From NCBI RefSeq assembly GCF_020829445.1, contig NZ_JAIVFV010000046.1:1-43797 (forward strand): 43,797 nt of DNA, written 5' to 3'. Positions 27,434-37,470 of this stretch are shown here, in pieces. The number at the start of each line of letters is the position of its first letter. Within the stretch, counting starts at the first letter, position 1. The notes beneath the pieces were generated by a model. That model saw only the letters and a program-made list of their open reading frames with translations. It made no database searches and was not told the DNA's origin. A program made the translations under genes and the position numbers. This stretch comes from Nostoc sp. CHAB 5836 (lineage in GTDB: Bacteria > Cyanobacteriota > Cyanobacteriia > Cyanobacteriales > Nostocaceae).

Positions 27434-29110
27434 ATGAGTGAAGCCTTATTCTGTATCGAAAATCTGCGAGTTGCCTATCCTCAACGCCCTGGAGAAGAAC
27501 CAACCTGGGCAGTTGATGATGTGTCTTTCACCTTGCAACCAGGCGAAAGAATGGGATTGGTGGGAGAGTCGGGTTGTGGTAAGTCAACTATCGGACGGGC
27601 AGTAATGCGTTTACTACCAGCCTCTAGTCGGGTTGAGGGAGGGGTGACCTTTCAAGGAAAGTCGGTGTTTGATTTGATACCTAACCAGTTGCGTAAATTT
27701 CGGGGAGAGGCGATCGCCTTAATTTTTCAAGATCCCATGACACGCCTCGATCCGTTGATGACTATTGGTAAGCATTGTATCGAAACCCTTCAGGCGCACT
27801 CACCAGAATTATCAACGCCGTCAGCTCGAGAAAAAGCACTTGCTACCTTGGCAAAGGTAAATATTCCAGCCAGTCGCTGGAATCAGTTTCCTCATGAGTT
27901 TAGCGGTGGAATGCGGCAACGGGTAGCGATCGCCTTAGCTTTACTCCTCAACCCGAAGTTGATTGTTGCCGATGAACCTACCACCAGTTTAGATGTCACC
28001 GTCTCCGCGCAGATATTGCAAGAACTAACTCGGCTGTGCGGTGAAGAAAACATGGGATTGTTGCTGATATCTCACGATTTAGCAATGGTGGCTGAATATT
28101 GCGATCGCATTGGCGTCATGTACAACGGTAAGATGGTCGAAATGGGTTCTACAGAAACCGTGTTTAGACAACCTCAACATGAATACACGCGATCGCTCTT
28201 AAAAGCAGCTTTACACATTCAAACAATAGATGAAATAGGGAGTGAAAACTGGGGAGTGGGGAGTGGGGAAGAAAAGCAATTACCGATTATTAATGAGAAA
28301 TCCCCAATTTTGAGTGTCACAGAACTCAAGCAACACTACACCATCGAACCTAACTTTATCGAACGACTGTTTAACACCCAAGCGCAGACAATTAAAGCAG
28401 TAGATGGGATCAGCTTGGATCTTTATTCAGGAGAAATTCTCGGCTTAGTGGGAGAATCAGGTTGTGGTAAAACTACACTATCACGAACAATCTTGCAACT
28501 AATTCGTCCCACTAGTGGCAAAGTTGAGTTTTTCGGACAGGATTTAACTAAACTGTCGCGTCAAGAAATTCGTTCCTCACGGCGACAAATACAAATGATC
28601 TTTCAAGACCCTCATGCTTGTCTCAATCCAGCGATGACAGTGGGACAAAGTATCGCTGATCCTTTATTTATCCACAATCTGGCCAATTCTGCTCAGGCAA
28701 AAGAACAAGTTTTGTGGATGCTAGAGAAAGTTGGGTTAACACCGCCAGAAGTGTATTATGAGCGTTATCCATCAGATTTGTCTGGAGGACAACAGCAACG
28801 AGTAGCGATCGCTCGTGCTTTGATTACTCACCCTAAACTTTTAATCTGCGATGAACCCGTGAGTATGTTAGACGCCAGCGTCCAGTCGCAAGTGCTGGAT
28901 TTGATGTTGCAATTAAAAGAAGAGTTTGAATTAACTTACCTATTCATCACTCATGACCTTTGGTTAGCTCGATTTTTATGCGATCGGATTGCCGTAATGA
29001 ATGGCGGTAAAATTGTCGAACTCGGTCTGACAAAAAAGATTTTTGCCAATCCTCAGCACCCTTATACTAAAACCTTACTAGCTGCTGCTCCATTATTAGC
29101 ACGCGCTTAA
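27434..29110 (+). CDS. Fused double ATPase of an oligopeptide-type ABC transporter
   Basis: A 558-residue protein with two complete ABC ATPase domains in one chain, like a fusion of DppD and DppF (GsiA/YejF-like). Walker A motifs GESGCGKST (44-52) and GESGCGKTT (340-348) are present. The signatures are FSGGMRQRV (156-164) and LSGGQQQRV, with Walker B ending [10 protein letters not shown] and [10 protein letters not shown]. Such proteins power uptake or export of peptides, glutathione or related solutes. No permease or binding protein is adjacent, so partners are encoded elsewhere. The linker at about 269-281 contains residues encoded by a GGGGAGT tandem repeat. Its stop is 3 bp before a MITE. 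Confidence 0.93.
   Translation: MSEALFCIENLRVAYPQRPGEEPTWAVDDVSFTLQPGERMGLVGESGCGKSTIGRAVMRLLPASSRVEGGVTFQGKSVFDLIPNQLRKFRGEAIALIFQDPMTRLDPLMTIGKHCIETLQAHSPELSTPSAREKALATLAKVNIPASRWNQFPHEFSGGMRQRVAIALALLLNPKLIVADEPTTSLDVTVSAQILQELTRLCGEENMGLLLISHDLAMVAEYCDRIGVMYNGKMVEMGSTETVFRQPQHEYTRSLLKAALHIQTIDEIGSENWGVGSGEEKQLPIINEKSPILSVTELKQHYTIEPNFIERLFNTQAQTIKAVDGISLDLYSGEILGLVGESGCGKTTLSRTILQLIRPTSGKVEFFGQDLTKLSRQEIRSSRRQIQMIFQDPHACLNPAMTVGQSIADPLFIHNLANSAQAKEQVLWMLEKVGLTPPEVYYERYPSDLSGGQQQRVAIARALITHPKLLICDEPVSMLDASVQSQVLDLMLQLKEEFELTYLFITHDLWLARFLCDRIAVMNGGKIVELGLTKKIFANPQHPYTKTLLAAAPLLARA
28240..28272 (+). repeat. In-frame heptamer STRR within the ABC gene
   Basis: Units of GGGGAGT occur around 28251-28269, encoding a Gly/Trp/Ser-rich piece of the inter-domain linker ([10 protein letters not shown]). 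The same heptamer type occurs in intergenic STRRs of this genome group. Confidence 0.75.
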
Positions 29111-29113
29111 CTA

Positions 29114-29598
29114 AGTAGGTCGGTGCAATTAAAGTTAACTAGCTAAGGGTGTCATTTGTCATTTGTCATTTGTCATTCGTCATTTGTCATTTGTCATTTG
29201 TCATTTGTCATTCGTACTGAGCGACTCGCCCTGACTTGTACTGAGCGCAGCCGAAGTAGCGACTTGTACTGAGCGCAGTCGAAGGGAGTCGAAGTATTTG
29301 TCCTTTGTCATTAAGTAGGTCGGCGCAATTAAAGCTAACTGGCTAAGGCTGTCACTTGTACTGAGCGACTCGCCCTGAGCGCAGTCGAAGGGAGTCGAAG
29401 TATTTGTCCTTTGTCACTTGTACTGCCCTTCGACTACGCTCAGGAACCGCGAAGTCGAAGTATTGGTCACTAGTAAAGATTTTAAGGCTATTTACGTTTC
29501 GTAACATACTTTGATTTTTTCGCGCCAACTTACTTAGTAAGGGTTTTAAGCTTATTTACGTTTCGTAACATACTTGAGTTTTTTCGCACCAACGTACT
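29114..29598. mobile_element. Outer TA-duplicating MITE, copy 3, enlarged
   Basis: Same ends as the 127-bp copies (AGTAGGTCGGTGCAA; complement AGTACGTTGGTGCGAA) with TA at 29112-29113 and 29599-29600. The interior is expanded by GTCATTT heptamers (29151-29215), a CTGAGCGCAGTCGAAG repeat family, and an entire second copy at 29314-29534. Confidence 0.75.
29314..29534. mobile_element. TA-duplicating MITE, copy 4, nested in copy 3
   Basis: Ends AGTAGGTCGGCGCAA and, as complement, AGTAAGTTGGCGCGAA. TA occurs on both sides (29312-29313, 29535-29536). The empty site is read from copy 2, where GTCATTAGTAAGGG is continuous. The interior is enlarged by the CTGAGCGCAGTCGAAG repeats. Confidence 0.75.
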
Positions 29599-29697
29599 TA
29601 AATCAAGAGTGATGAGTTGAAAATTCCTGACTCTCTTCCCTTGCTTACACTGTATTATTTTTGAATATTTCTGAAGATTTTTTCCGAGACGGTGTCA

Positions 29698-30189
29698 ATG
29701 ACTATTCGCCATGCGACTGAAACTGACTTACCTACAATTGTGGCAATTTACAACGCTGCAATTCCTAGCCGCATGGCAACTGCTGACTTAGAACCAGTAT
29801 CTGTGGAAAGTCGTCTTGCTTGGTTTAAGGGGCGATCGCCTTCACAACGCCCACTTTGGGTAACTGAAGTAGACGGAGTCATCGCTGGATGGCTTAGTTT
29901 CCAATCCTTTTATGGGCGACCCGCCTATAGCAAGACTGCCGAAATTAGTATTTACATAGCCCCTAACTTTCATCAGCGCGGCTTGGGAGGGCAACTTTTA
30001 GCACAAGCAATTAGCGAAAGTCCTCGTTTGGGTTTAAAGACCCTAGTATGCTTCATTTTTGCCCACAATCAGCCCAGTTTAAAACTTTTTGAAACATTTG
30101 GTTTTCAACGCTGGGGACATTTACCTAAAATTGCCGAACTTGACAGCGTTGAACGGGACTTAGTGATCATGGGACTACGAATTAGCTAG
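29698..30189 (+). CDS. GNAT N-acetyltransferase (phosphinothricin acetyltransferase-like)
   Basis: A 163-residue acetyl-CoA-dependent acyltransferase. The acetyl-CoA loop is HQRGLGGQLL (about 97-106), preceded by the strand AEISIYIAPNF. The N-terminal IRHATETDLPTIVAIYN and the middle WLSFQSFYGRPAYSKTAE are typical of the PAT/YncA group, which acetylates phosphinothricin, methionine sulfoximine or amino acids. The true substrate is unknown. ATG 29698 is used; a GTG two codons earlier is also possible. It stands alone between repeat regions. Confidence 0.88.
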   Translation: MTIRHATETDLPTIVAIYNAAIPSRMATADLEPVSVESRLAWFKGRSPSQRPLWVTEVDGVIAGWLSFQSFYGRPAYSKTAEISIYIAPNFHQRGLGGQLLAQAISESPRLGLKTLVCFIFAHNQPSLKLFETFGFQRWGHLPKIAELDSVERDLVIMGLRIS

Positions 30190-31039
30190 ATCAGCAGAAG
30201 CCCCACACTCACTTTTAGGAGTGTGGGACGCCAGTCGCCTGCGACGGGAAACCCGTCTACAGCGCTGGCTCATGAATGCGCGGGAGTGGAGAGATATAGT
30301 AATTAATGTATTTTAGCGTAGCCAAAACATTTAATTGCTATGTCGAACCATGACCCATATTCATTATATTTCCTGAGAGAAATATGGTATTATATCATGT
30401 CCGGTTGATTACTTACTAAACCCCAAGAACCCCACCCCGCCAAAGCTGTGCTTTGTCTCCCCTCCCCGCCCGCGGGGAGGGGATTAAGGGGTGGGGTGCA
30501 ATGACTGTGAGAATCATAACTAATTACCCGGACATGATATTATAGGCAAGTACAGACAAAGCCGAAAATGCTGGCTGTACACTGAACCTAGACAATCTAG
30601 AATATGGGGTTCCATTCAAGAATAGATATTTTTGTATCGTCTCCGTGAATGGGTAAAATTCTAGCGGTACTAAGGTAGAACATACTTTTTTGTACTTGTT
30701 CAAATCTGCGGCAGGGCATGACGTGGATTCAAAACAAAGCTCAGTTAATGTCTTCAATTAAGAGTCGCCCAGATGCCTACACTGTAATGTACTCAGTCAG
30801 TGTAAGTATGTCACTAAATCTGTTGTTTAAGCAATCCCCGATAAATTGAGGGACTTTGATGTATTTTTCTTTCTTCGTATGAAACCACCCTGCTTCTTAA
30901 GGGGGGATCTAAAAGTGCAAAGATACAGCCAACCACTTTTAAAACATCCTTTAAGGCGAAGGCATCGTGAAATTTTCAATAAGTTGACTGGTCGCTACAG
31001 ACAAACCGACGATGTTTCCTTAGGCTGTAAGCGCTATGA
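30190..31039. other. Gap of about 850 bp with repeats
   Basis: Bases 30208-30233 form the hairpin CCCACACTC/GAGTGTGGG followed by ACGCC and a second stem (ACGGGAAACCCGT), resembling IS605-type right-end debris. The element at 30392-30540 follows. Bases 30865-30955 hold a repeat ending CACTTTTAAAACATCCTTTA, related to 42873-43001. Frames of 65-77 codons here overlap repeats and are not credible. Confidence 0.55.
30392..30540. mobile_element. MITE-like element with ATATCATGTCCGG ends
   Basis: 13-bp inverted ends ATATCATGTCCGG and CCGGACATGATAT enclose a GC-rich palindrome (CCCCTCCCCGC/GCGGGGAGGGG). A solo end is found at 18037. No clear target duplication is seen. Confidence 0.65.
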
Positions 31040-31891
31040 TTGAGCTTTATTGAACGTCTTATGCATTGGTTGTTATCTGGGCCGTTGAGTACAGAAGAAT
31101 TGACGGTTAACATTACAGGTTTGCCTGCATCGTTACAAGGTAAGAAACTGGTGCAGTTGTCAGATTTTCACTACGATGGTTTGCGGCTGTCGGAAGATAT
31201 GCTTTCAAAAGCGATCGCCGTTAGCAACCAAGCTGAACCAGATTTAGTTCTATTAACTGGTGACTACGTAACTGACGATCCGAGGCCGATTCAGCAACTG
31301 GTGCTTCGACTCAAACATCTGCAAAGTCGCTGTGGGATCTACGCTGTTCTTGGCAATCACGACATACATTACAAAGATGCAAAAGCAGAAGTTACAGATG
31401 CCCTTACTAGCATTGGAATTCACGTTCTTTGGAACGAAATTGCCTATCCACTAGGAAAAGAATTACCACTTGTTGGATTAGCAGATAGTTGGTCACAGGA
31501 ATTCAATCCTATACCAGTAATGAACCAGCTAAACCCCAACACACCCTGCATCGTCTTATCCCACAATCCAGATACTGCGGAGATATTACAAGCATGGCGA
31601 GTCGATTTACAATTATCGGGTCATACTCATGGTGGTCAAATCGTAATTCCTGGAATTGGCCCTGCGGCATTGTTTTACGAAAAGCTTGTAGAAAAAATAC
31701 CCAGAAAAGTGCGACGTTTAGTCCCATTTTTACAAGTAAATCTTTCTGTAGTCAGCCATTGGGAATGGGCACAGGGTTTTCATCGGCTAGGAAAAAATCA
31801 ACTATATGTCAATCGTGGTTTGGGAACTTATCTCCCAGGACGCTTATTTTGTTCCCCAGAAGTTACTATCATTACCCTACAAGCTGAATGA
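31040..31891 (+). CDS. Metallophosphoesterase, tandem copy 1 (YkuE/YaeI-like)
   Basis: A 283-residue calcineurin-type phosphoesterase. Metal-binding motifs in order are SDFHYDG (D42, H44), GDYVTDD (D75), GNHD (106-109), LSHNPD and GHTHGGQ. The family includes UDP-2,3-diacylglucosamine pyrophosphatase-like and general membrane phosphoesterases; the substrate is unknown. It is a tandem paralogue of the gene at 32141-32995. The start is uncertain. Relative to the paralogue an indel puts the equivalent ATG (31036) out of frame, where it stops after four codons, so initiation must be at TTG 31040 or ATG 31061 (MHWLLSG). The upstream GCTGTAAGCGCT is shared with the second copy. Confidence 0.9.
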   Translation: MSFIERLMHWLLSGPLSTEELTVNITGLPASLQGKKLVQLSDFHYDGLRLSEDMLSKAIAVSNQAEPDLVLLTGDYVTDDPRPIQQLVLRLKHLQSRCGIYAVLGNHDIHYKDAKAEVTDALTSIGIHVLWNEIAYPLGKELPLVGLADSWSQEFNPIPVMNQLNPNTPCIVLSHNPDTAEILQAWRVDLQLSGHTHGGQIVIPGIGPAALFYEKLVEKIPRKVRRLVPFLQVNLSVVSHWEWAQGFHRLGKNQLYVNRGLGTYLPGRLFCSPEVTIITLQAE

Positions 31892-31944
31892 GAAGCCAGG
31901 AAGCAGAAGGAAAACCCCATAACTAAATTCAGCGATTTCCAATA

Positions 31945-32034
31945 GACATAGGAGTGAAATTAAATATGCGTTACCCAGAACCCTTGTAGAGACGTAGCAC
32001 TGCTACGTCTCTACATTCCTTTTCACCAGATGTC
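31945..32034. mobile_element. MITE with GACATCTGG ends, copy 2
   Basis: Inverted copy of 26931-27040, with one end drifted (GACATAGGAGTGAAA) and the other exact (TTTCACCAGATGTC). TA lies on both sides. It sits between the duplicated phosphoesterase genes and probably inserted after the duplication, since no copy precedes gene 1. Confidence 0.7.
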
Positions 32035-32140
32035 TAATAAATAAATCAATTAATCAATTAATTGTATTTCGAGTAAATGACATAAATTATTGCATTTTAT
32101 CAAGTTACATTTTGATTTTTGGTAAGCTGTAAGCGCTGGT

Positions 32141-32995
32141 ATGAGGAGTATCGGTTGCCTTATGCATTGGTTGTTTACAGGACATTTAAGATTAGATAAA
32201 ATAACGGTTAAGATTGCGGAACTTCCAGCATCTTTACAAGGTATAACGCTAGTGCAGTTGTCAGATTTTCATTACGATGGTTTGCGACTGTCGGAAGCTA
32301 TGTTAGAAAAAGCGATCGCACTTACTAACGAAGCTGAACCAGATTTAATTCTATTAACTGGTGACTACGTAACTGACGACCCGACACCAATTCACCAATT
32401 GGTGCTTCGACTCAAACATCTGCAAAGTCGCTGTGGTATCTACGCCGTACTTGGGAACCACGATATCTATTACAGTCATTCAAAAGCAGAAGTTACACAG
32501 GCGTTAACTAGTATTGGCGTCCATGTGCTTTGGAATGAAATCGCCTATCCACTAGGAAAAGAATTACCATTGGTAGGACTAGCTGATTATTGGTCACGGG
32601 AATTTTCCCCCGCACCACTCATGAATCAACTAGACTCGGCTACACCCCGCATTGTTTTATCCCATAACCCAGATACAGCCAAGATATTGCAACAGTGGCG
32701 CGTAGATTTGCAACTATCTGGTCATACCCACGGTGGTCACATCGTAATTCCGGGCATTGGCCCCGTAGTATTCTATTATAAAAAGCTACTGAAACAAATT
32801 CCCAAAAAATTGCGGCGTTGGGTAACATTTTTCTTGGGAGACTGTTCTAAAGTCGTACGATATTGGGAGTGGGCGCAAGGGTTTCACAACGTAGAACAAA
32901 ATCAACTATATGTCAATCGTGGTTTAGGAACTTATAAACCAGGACGTTTATTTTGTCCACCTGAAGTGACTGTAATTACCTTAATTAGTCATTAG
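32141..32995 (+). CDS. Metallophosphoesterase, tandem copy 2 (YkuE/YaeI-like)
   Basis: A 284-residue paralogue of the preceding gene, with all metal-binding motifs (SDFHYDG, GDYVTDD, GNHD, LSHNPD, GHTHGGH). Most of the catalytic core is identical. Divergence is concentrated in the N-terminal 25 residues and in a basic segment near 230-255 (KKLLKQIPKKLRR), a likely substrate or membrane contact. ATG 32141 is in frame and close to the conserved upstream GCTGTAAGCGCT. The gene is followed directly by a long STRR. The pair probably arose by tandem duplication with early specialisation. Confidence 0.92.
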   Translation: MRSIGCLMHWLFTGHLRLDKITVKIAELPASLQGITLVQLSDFHYDGLRLSEAMLEKAIALTNEAEPDLILLTGDYVTDDPTPIHQLVLRLKHLQSRCGIYAVLGNHDIYYSHSKAEVTQALTSIGVHVLWNEIAYPLGKELPLVGLADYWSREFSPAPLMNQLDSATPRIVLSHNPDTAKILQQWRVDLQLSGHTHGGHIVIPGIGPVVFYYKKLLKQIPKKLRRWVTFFLGDCSKVVRYWEWAQGFHNVEQNQLYVNRGLGTYKPGRLFCPPEVTVITLISH

Positions 32996-33115
32996 TCATT
33001 AGTCATTAGTCATTGGTTATTGGTCATTAGTCATTGGTCATTGGTCATTGGTCATTGATCATTAGTCATTGGTCATTGATCATTAGTCATTGGTCATTGG
33101 TCATTGGTCATTAGT
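32989..33115. repeat. Long heptamer STRR (GTCATTA / GTCATTG)
   Basis: About eighteen 7-bp units, mixing GTCATTA, GTCATTG and GATCATT variants, begin in the last codons of the second phosphoesterase. A shorter ACAAATG-type tract follows at 33120-33155. Confidence 0.9.
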
Positions 33116-33644
33116 CTAAATAAAGGACAAAGGACAAATGACAAAGGACAAATGACGGAGACGTTGCGCGAACGCTGGTCAGAGTGCAATTTAAATGCAT
33201 AACACTCAAAGCAGAAACCGCCTGAAGCTACGATGGATAAATATCAGCAGCTTGGGGCGGTTTCTTGAAGATTGGAGAATTCAGAAGTAACTAACTCAAA
33301 CTAAGGTGGACAACATTCACGATCGCTCTACGAATCAATTGCGCATCCTTAATATTCCAACTAGGCAGGTATTTTCTGGCTGTGCGTTTTAAAACCTCCA
33401 ATACGACTCATTGAACTCAAGGCAAAAATACATTCAATGGATGCCACAATCAAAACAGCGATCGCAAGAATATTAGAGCAGGAGGTACAGGCTCTAACTT
33501 GAAGGTTTTTGTTTAACTTTTAACCTGTTTGTACCTTGCTCTTAATCTAGCATTATGTTTTTTAACCTACAAGACACGTTTACTAAACTTGAGTACCATT
33601 AATTTATCGCAACAATTCAGAAATCTTTCTTAAGAATCCTCTGC
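33116..33644. other. Gap with a hairpin and a possible decayed gene
   Basis: GAAACCGCC (33214-33222) pairs with GGCGGTTTC (33256-33264) and an inner AAGCT/AGCTT pair, a candidate terminator. On the minus strand, 33291-33475 reads as a hydrophobic stretch (AIAVLIVASIECIFAL) and, after a frame change, RTARKYLPSWNIKDAQLIRR to a stop, possibly a frameshifted gene remnant. No family is recognised. Confidence 0.3.
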
Positions 33645-35419
<1,775 letters not shown>

Positions 35420-35437
35420 TACATATGCTTCGTAATT

Positions 35438-35511
35438 GGGGTTGTAGCTCAGTTGGATAGAGCGGACGCCTCCTAAGCGTCAGGTCGTGCGTTCAAGTCG
35501 CACCAGTCCCG
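35438..35511 (+). tRNA. tRNA-Arg (anticodon CCT)
   Basis: A 74-nt cloverleaf: acceptor GGGGTTG/CAGTCCC with one G-T pair and discriminator G, D arm GCTC/GAGC, anticodon arm GACGC/GCGTC with loop CTCCTAA giving anticodon CCT for AGG codons, and T arm GTGCG TTCAAGT CGCAC. CCA is not encoded. No intron is present. Confidence 0.95.
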
Positions 35512-35534
35512 TTGTTTCCCGCACTATTAATATA

Positions 35535-35657
35535 GGGACTTCCAAATAAATAAATATTCAACTATTTATTGTGGGGTGGGCGACACGAGAACCCTTGACT
35601 ATGGACTCTCGTGTCGCCCACCCCACAAGATGGGATAATTTATTTCTTGGTAATCCC
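35535..35657. mobile_element. MITE with GGGACTTCC ends, full copy
   Basis: Begins GGGACTTCCAAATAAATAAA and ends TTTATTTCTTGGTAATCCC. It is flanked by TATA (35531-35534, 35658-35661). The interior is a perfect 21-bp inverted repeat (35570-35590 with 35607-35627, core GGGTGGGCGACACGAGA) around a 16-bp loop. A shortened copy is nested at 16942-17034. It lies 23 bp after the tRNA. Confidence 0.8.
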
Positions 35658-35662
35658 TATAG

Positions 35663-35829
35663 TAGCGGTTCTCTCTTGGGCGCAGTACAGTTTTGACCTC
35701 GCTTCCATTAAAAGGAGAGAAGCTTTGAATCTTACTCCCCTTCCCTTGAAGGGAAGGGGCTGGGGGTTAGGTCTGTATTCCATGCAATTGGGAACCGCTA
35801 TAATAGCGGCGCACATCTAGATGTGCGCC
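35663..35829. repeat. TAGCGGTTC-ended repeat and adjacent palindrome
   Basis: TAGCGGTTC (35663-35671) and GAACCGCTA (35792-35800) bracket a segment with the hairpin CCCCTTCCCTT/AAGGGAAGGGG. Directly after is a perfect palindrome of 11-bp arms, GGCGCACATCT and its complement (35808-35829). Confidence 0.6.
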
Positions 35830-36071
35830 TCAACGTTATACTTTCTTGAAACGAGAAGCACTATATAAAGTGGCTAAAACCCTTTGATCAATCGTTCCAT
35901 ACCGGTTAGGATAATCCATCAATTAGAGAAAAAACTCCAATGGCGCTATAACGCAAAAATCAACCTGAGCAATATTTGGGCAGATTCTTTGAAACTTTGC
36001 TACTCTACTATCAATTGTTTTTTCTTATAGCCAGAGAAAAATTTGGATTGACTAAATTAAGTTATTAAGCC
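35830..36071. other. Upstream region of the YdcF-like gene
   Basis: A/T-rich sequence without repeats or recognised sites; it presumably contains the promoter of the next gene. Confidence 0.35.
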
Positions 36072-36641
36072 TTGAATAAGCTACTCTTTACAGGTAAATC
36101 TTTTCGTTTTATGGCTTTTGTCCTACCGATAATCATCTGGTGGGGATACAAAGAAGTAAAAAACCAATTTGTGCAGCCGCAAGCAGTTGTAGTGTTGGGT
36201 GGTTCAACGAGACATTTAGAGCGAGAGAAGTTTACCGCCAAATTCGTTCGCGATCATCCAAATATACCCATTTGGATTACAGGCGGCAGTCCACGTACAT
36301 TCACCCAACGAGTGTTTACCAAAGCTGGTGTTGATCCCAAACGCTTACACTTGGACTATGAAGCAGTAGATACTGTTACCAACTTTACTACGTTGGTGGA
36401 TGATTTGCAAGCTCGCGGTATCAAGAGCGTTTATTTGATTACTTCAGACTTCCATATGCGCCGGGCTTGTGTGATCGGCGAAATTATTTTAGGTAGTCGG
36501 GGTATTTATTTAAAACCCGTGCCAGTTCCTTCAGAAAAACCCCCTGAATCTGTCGAAAAATCTATTCGTGATGGAGCTAGAGCGATAATTTGGTTACTAA
36601 CTGGTTACACTGGTGTAGATGCGGCTAAGAATAAACGGTAA
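36072..36641 (+). CDS. YdcF-like (DUF218) membrane protein
   Basis: A 189-residue protein with one N-terminal membrane helix (about 13-25) and a YdcF/SanA-type DUF218 domain. Motifs are AVVVLGGSTRH (about 38-48), WITGGSP, the D-x-x-TNF segment DTVTNFTTLVDDL (about 98-110) and LITSDFHMRRA (about 119-129). Family members bind nucleotide-like ligands or act in envelope maintenance (SanA, ElyC), but the reaction is unknown. The start is TTG 36072; ATG 36111 would truncate the N-terminus at the membrane helix. It is preceded and followed by repeat-rich gaps. Confidence 0.82.
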   Translation: MNKLLFTGKSFRFMAFVLPIIIWWGYKEVKNQFVQPQAVVVLGGSTRHLEREKFTAKFVRDHPNIPIWITGGSPRTFTQRVFTKAGVDPKRLHLDYEAVDTVTNFTTLVDDLQARGIKSVYLITSDFHMRRACVIGEIILGSRGIYLKPVPVPSEKPPESVEKSIRDGARAIIWLLTGYTGVDAAKNKR

Positions 36642-36885
36642 ATCAAATCAATTTTGGACTTTGGATTTTAGATTTTAGAATTGAAGAACTAAGTACAGAT
36701 GCAGCGTAAAATCGTGGCCAATTGAGGGTTGAAATTTAAACGCATAGGCGCCTCGCCTTCCCGCAGGGTAGGAACGCAAAGGGAAGCGCATAGGCGCCTC
36801 GCCTTCCCGTAGGGTAGGAACGCAAAGAGAATTCGCTACGAATTTATGAAATATTGTACTAAGTCAAGATTATAGAAAATATGCC

Positions 36886-37171
36886 GAAAACCCTTGAGGA
36901 ACAGCAACGTAGTTGCGTATTCCGTACTTCAGGCTGCGTGATGAAGGCTAATTGAGTCCTTTAGGACTCAGCCATGTTAGAATAATTCAATCAGTACAAG
37001 ATTTAAAAACCTACCCCCGGGCTGGGGGAAAGTCACTCGGCCAAAAACCTTGAGGAGATATCACTACGCACGACGAGTGCAAACGTGGTGAGCTGCGCGT
37101 ACCTGTGTAAACAGGATATTTTGGCCGTGAGGTCTTAAGAATCCCCTCGCCTTTAGGCAGGGGAGTGTCAA
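36886..37171 (+). mobile_element. tnpB-less IS200/IS605-like segment, copy 2
   Basis: From GAAAACCCTTGAGGAACAGC to GGGGAGTGTCAA, with internal hairpins CCTGTGTAAACAGG, ACCCCCGGGCTGGGGG and CCCCTCGCC/GGCAGGGG. It shares TTTTGGCCGTGAGGTCTTAAG and most other positions with the inverted copy at 27054-27373. It has no ORF. The sequence just after GTGTCAA differs between copies, as expected of insertion borders. Confidence 0.6.
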
Positions 37172-37280
37172 TGGCATTAACTCAGTTAAACCAATTAACA
37201 AAGTTTAGGGGTTTAATTCCTAGCCTTTCAAGGGCAGAACGTTTTGGGTCGGGGTGTAAATCCCCGTCACAAAACAAAAT

Positions 37281-37311
37281 TTACGAATTACGAATTACGA
37301 ATTACGAATTA
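37281..37311. repeat. Heptamer STRR (TTACGAA)
   Basis: Four copies of the same 7-bp unit found after radC at 8235-8270. Confidence 0.85.
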
Positions 37312-37470
37312 TTTTAATAACTTTTCCTTGATGGGTACTTTGCATCCACCAAAGTTTTGAGCCGCACCTGAGACTGCTGGGAGTAGTCTAGTATAATTCG
37401 GGAAAAAAACACTCCAACTTCCCCCACAATTTGATACCCTAGCTTAAACAGATTTGAGAAAATTTAAAGC

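Larger units (their letters stand above)
36642..37470. other. Gap of about 830 bp with repeats
   Basis: Contains a 46-bp tandem duplication (36741-36786 and 36787-36826, unit starting CGCATAGGCGCCTCGCC), the IS605-like segment (36886-37171) and an STRR (37281-37311). The last 150 bp, before guaB3, are A/T rich and probably hold its promoter. Confidence 0.6.

Noticed and set aside
27434..29110. Two separate ABC ATPase genes with a sequencing-type fusion
   Set aside because: The frame is continuous through a plausible linker, and fused DppDF-type proteins are common.
30524..31043. Two ORFs of 65-77 codons on opposite strands
   Set aside because: They overlap MITE ends and dispersed repeats; composition is not protein-like.
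32989..33115. Possible CRISPR-like array
   Set aside because: Units are 7 bp with no spacers; this is a heptamer STRR. No cas gene is present.
35611..35820. 69-codon plus-strand ORF
   Set aside because: It runs from inside one MITE through another repeat; no start signal.
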